NCBI GenBank assembly: GCA_028023455.1
Contig: JAQFVV010000288.1
Coordinates: forward strand, 1,032,341 to 1,096,340
Length of the DNA stretch: 64,000 nt
Origin: Epiperipatus broadwayi
Lineage: Eukaryota > Onychophora > Udeonychophora > Euonychophora > Peripatidae
Reading direction: 5' to 3'
Part shown: in pieces, positions 60,949 through 64,000 of the stretch
Numbering within the stretch: position 1 is the stretch's first letter
Layout: each line of letters begins with the position of its first letter
Position numbers and translations under genes: made by a program
Notes under the pieces: model-generated
Database searches by the model: none
What the model saw: the letters and a program-made list of their open reading frames with translations, nothing else
Told to the model about the DNA's origin: nothing

Positions 60949-62608
60949 AAATCTGCCTATCACTATACTCTACCAGTGAAAAGCACCCAAATAACCCTGG
61001 TGAAAAATAAAAAAAGCACAATAGGGTATAAAATTATACACCACACGTAGTGTGCTCGTATACCGTATACTTATTTGTTCTTATCTAAAATAAAAAAATA
61101 TCTATTTTTTTCTTTATGAAGCCAAATAGTGATAAGAAAATTCGTATTTCTCTCACAGCATATTTATGGACGTCAATCATTGACTCCAAGCGCCAAACTT
61201 ACTTTTTACATAAGTATTATGCCGGAAGAGAAGAATACGATAGTAATAGGGCCTCTCTACTAGCTCAGTACTCAGGGCGGGTGGCTAATAAACCGTAGGA
61301 AAATGTACGGGAGACACTCTATGCAACCAACAACGAAACTCAGATCAATCGTCTAAATTTATGAACTATATTCCATGAGTCAAATAATAAAACACACACA
61401 TGCAATATACCTTAAAATAACATATCTTTTATTATAATATTTTCTGCTTTTAATAAAAATATATTTCCCGCACCCTTTAACATTTATATAACCCAATAAA
61501 ACCTATATATGTATTCTGTGTGGACTTTCAATAGAATAAGAAAAACGAACGTATACACAGATAAAATCTAATCAGCTGTATTCAAAATGGCCTTATCTTA
61601 AAAAAAATATAAGTCTCTTGCCTTGGTTCGTTCTCCTTGAGGGTTTCAGAAAACGTAATAATATTTGGAAAATAAAATATCTTAAGTTCATATTACCTGC
61701 AATTTTTGTCCGATGTGATCCCCGGGGATATCAAAATAAGAAGAAAAACACATGAAATCCGAAGTAAAACGTACGAGACAGTTCATCACGCTTCAGTTCA
61801 TTCCGAGTCGGATCGATTCCCTTGCGAAAAGTTGATAGGTCTCCGGTAGATGTTCTCCGGTCACTGCCGCATGGCCTCTTCGGGGCAAGGTCCAGAAATC
61901 CCAGCACGCTTAAGCCTTTACCCCACTGTACTCATATTCGGCCGTAGCCTTAGCTATTCTTCTTCAATATATATAAAAAAATGAAAATATTTCTTTTTCT
62001 TCTTTCCTCTTTGAAGACCAAAAATAATCTGACACTAGTTTAAAAAAAAAACTACATCTCACTCTCCCTGTCACTTTTTCCTTTTCCTTTGTTTTCGCAA
62101 ACACAGTCCGTCCCCTTCTTCCCCACCACGTGGTATAGATGGCCAGTTAAGCTAATAAGCAGAAAGAACTTTTCGCACCTTCGGACATTTTGGCAATTAA
62201 CATTCCGGAAACTTTTTACTTCAACCTTCTTTTTAATTTTCATTCAAATTCCCCAGATAAGATTTTCGATGTTTAATATATTTCTTTTTTTTCTTTTACT
62301 TACAATAATCTCTTATCTTGGATCCAAAATGTATTCATACGTTCGTTTTCTAAAATTGTCTATCCACACCGCAAATACATACATATACCACTTTTACAAA
62401 AACAAAACGCAATCTGGGCCCCCCCCCCCCCCTTTTCTTACTTTAATAAAATCTTAAACATTTTCTCCCACTAACAAAATAAATACTAAAACGAAATAAA
62501 ATCAAAATTATATGAAACTAATTTTAAAACTATATAACATATGTGTGCGCCTTTCTACCTTGTAACTAGGGTTTAAACCCGACTAGTTACAACACATTAT
62601 TTATTCTA
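60947..62608. other. less AT-rich segment, possibly part of an LTR
   Basis: GC content rises noticeably at 61680-61960 (GATCCCCGGGGATATC, GTCGGATCGATTCC, CCGGTCACTGCCGC). Near 62560-62592 lies an imperfect palindrome, TTGTAACTAGGGTTTAAACC with a complementary second half ending CTAGTTACAA. Such TGTAAC/GTTACA ends suggest an LTR boundary close to the pol remnant. Opposite ends, PBS and a second LTR were not found. Frames of 60-122 codons here (61116-61298, 62089-62457) match nothing I know. A C(14) run is at about 62419-62432. Confidence 0.35.
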
Positions 62609-64000
62609 AAAGATTTGAAGTCTGACTTTATGCACAAAACTGGATGCATGATTGATTATAAAGAGGAAAGGATTATCTGTGAAAGGGAAAAAGTGGAGTT
62701 TGGGTCATGGATAAGAACAAATCAATAAAGAATATATAATATAAAACTTGAGGCAGAAAGACCTTTAAAATAGGCATGGATTAATGAACTATTAAATGAA
62801 GTAAAGGGAGGATGAAAAAAGGACTTGAAAGAAATACTAAATGAATACAAATCAAATTTTTCAGACAAACCTGGATTATTAAAGGTTATGGGCACCAAAT
62901 CACAATTGCAGATGGGACACTATACCAGGCAACATCATACCTGGAGCTACACCAATATAGGACTGATGTAGAGAAACAATTAGCCCAAATGAAGGAGTGG
63001 GATACTATAACCAAGTATTCATCAACATATAATAACCCATTAGTGGTTGTAAAAAAATATTTGGGCAATAAGACTATGTCTAGATACCAGGCAGTTGAAT
63101 AAGATCACATGGCCTGATCAAAATCTTCTGCCACCAATTAATGAATTAGTAAATCGATTTGGGGGGCAAAAATATATTTTCACTCTGTATCTGACTGCCA
63201 GATATTGGCAGATCAAGTTGGCCCCAGACCAGAAGTCCACAGCACTTTCATATAATGATTATCATACCAATTTAACAGAATGCCTTTTGGTCTAAGGCAT
63301 AATGGAGTGTGTCTATTAAAATGTCTTGATCGGGTGTTGTCTCCACAGATAAAAAAGTTAATAACTATCTACTTGGATGATGTGATTATTGCATCTGGTA
63401 ATCCATATGAACACCTATATCACCTCAAGATGTTTCTGTAAGAATGCAAAATGAAGGGCATTCAAATTTACTTACAAAAATCTGTACACCAGCAGAAGTA
63501 AATTTCTTAGGACACTTAATTAATGCAAATTGGATCAAGCCTTACCCTGACAAAATCCAGGCAATCAGAAATTTTCCATTACCCCACACACCAAAATAAG
63601 TTAGGTCATTGTGGGGGTGTAAATTCTATAACAAATTTTAAGAGAACTTCACAACTATCATGGAGCCCTTGCTGCAACTATTATATAAGAGGATACCATG
63701 AAAATATACAGAAGAACATGAAACTAACTTCACAGTTATCAAAGAAAAATTCCTGAGCCAGGTGATGTTGGTCTATGTTGACCTAAGAAACCCATTTATT
63801 GTCCAGGGTAAACAATAGTGGGTATAGGTTAAGTGAATGTCTTATGCAAACTCAGGAGGATAATACCCTGGGTGTTATTTATTTTATCATTAGGCCATTA
63901 AGAGGTGCAGAGATTAATTACTTTGTCATAGCAAAAGAGGCCTTTGCTGGAGTGTGTGCATTCTACAAGTTCTTCCAGTTTGTGATAGAATCACAAGTGA
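62609..64000 (+). pseudogene. Ty3/gypsy-type pol remnant, cut by window end
   Basis: Frame-hopping plus-strand pieces follow pol order. A protease-RT linker DFMHKTGCMIDYKEERIICE starts at about 62609. NEYKSNFSDKPG follows at about 62840, and YRTDVEKQLAQMKEWDTITK at about 62970, matching the conserved 'YR...EI..ML..GII' stretch. RT core is at 63095-63295 (LPPINELVNRFGGQKYIFTL then YLTARYWQIKLAP) and motif C YLDDVIIAS at about 63370-63400. VNFLGHLINANWIKPYPDKI is near 63500. Decayed connection/RNase H strings run to the end (VIKEKFLSQVMLVYVDLRNP; later SECLMQTQEDNTLG in shifted frames). Motif A aspartate appears replaced by tyrosine (TLYLTARYW for TLDL..GYW), and several stops intervene, so it is inactive. 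Integrase would lie beyond the window. Confidence 0.82.

Noticed and set aside
62089-62457. 122-codon plus-strand frame
   Set aside because: No recognisable domain; it ends in a translated poly-C tract and lies in a probable LTR-like or noncoding segment.

Overview
The window is strongly AT-rich eukaryotic DNA, almost certainly from an animal with a repeat-laden genome. It holds long (TA)n, (GATA)n and (TTA)n arrays, Penelope-like, RTE-type and other LINE elements, Ty3/gypsy-type pol, very long LTRs and tRNA-derived retroposons. I see no convincing host protein-coding exon, no functional rRNA or tRNA gene, no operon and no CRISPR array. The mix would fit an invertebrate such as a mollusc or cnidarian, but nothing here fixes the species. 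Apart from the Penelope reading frames, nearly every open frame is short, low-complexity or a microsatellite artefact.

Layout. 1-3.2 kb: unassigned AT-rich DNA with a (TA)n tract. 3.16-5.35 kb: an LTR-like element (TGTAACGA...TCGTTACA) with an internal TATA box; an inverted relative lies at 28.4-30.4 kb. 5.5 kb: a hairpin MITE-like element. 11.9-23.2 kb: one large non-autonomous LTR retrotransposon on the minus strand. Its two near-identical LTRs are about 4.3 kb each, and its 2.7 kb interior carries a primer-binding site, a leader minisatellite and one coiled-coil gag-like frame but no pol. 23.2-31 kb: microsatellites, a diverged repeat pair and the inverted LTR-like copy. 31.4-34 kb: 3' ends of truncated LINEs. 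34.7-35.2 kb: an unbroken GATA array. 35.3-38.9 kb: a unit of unknown nature, repeated in diverged form at 45.7-47.9 kb and 53.9-54.5 kb. 38.9-39.5 kb: a compound GATA/GGTA array.

39.74-44.94 kb is the centrepiece: two nearly identical Penelope-like elements joined head to head as a 5.2 kb palindrome. The arms are 2,576 and 2,575 bp around a 49 bp spacer without G. The right copy has an uninterrupted 798-codon reverse transcriptase plus GIY-YIG endonuclease frame. The left copy differs by a handful of residues and one extra base in a homopolymer.

48.0-53.2 kb is a decayed minus-strand RTE-type LINE split by an older, decayed Penelope-like element, with a tRNA-like retroposon next to it. At 54.6 kb a roughly 100 bp tRNA-like insert is flanked by a perfect 17 bp target duplication. 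55.4-56.0 kb holds a weak LINE C-terminus. 56.4-60.8 kb is rich in short tandem and inverted repeats. 62.6 kb to the end is a frameshifted Ty3/gypsy pol that runs off the window.

These are independent selfish elements at different stages of decay rather than a cooperating gene set. The Penelope pair may still encode a working enzyme. The 11.3 kb LTR element would depend on enzymes from elsewhere.
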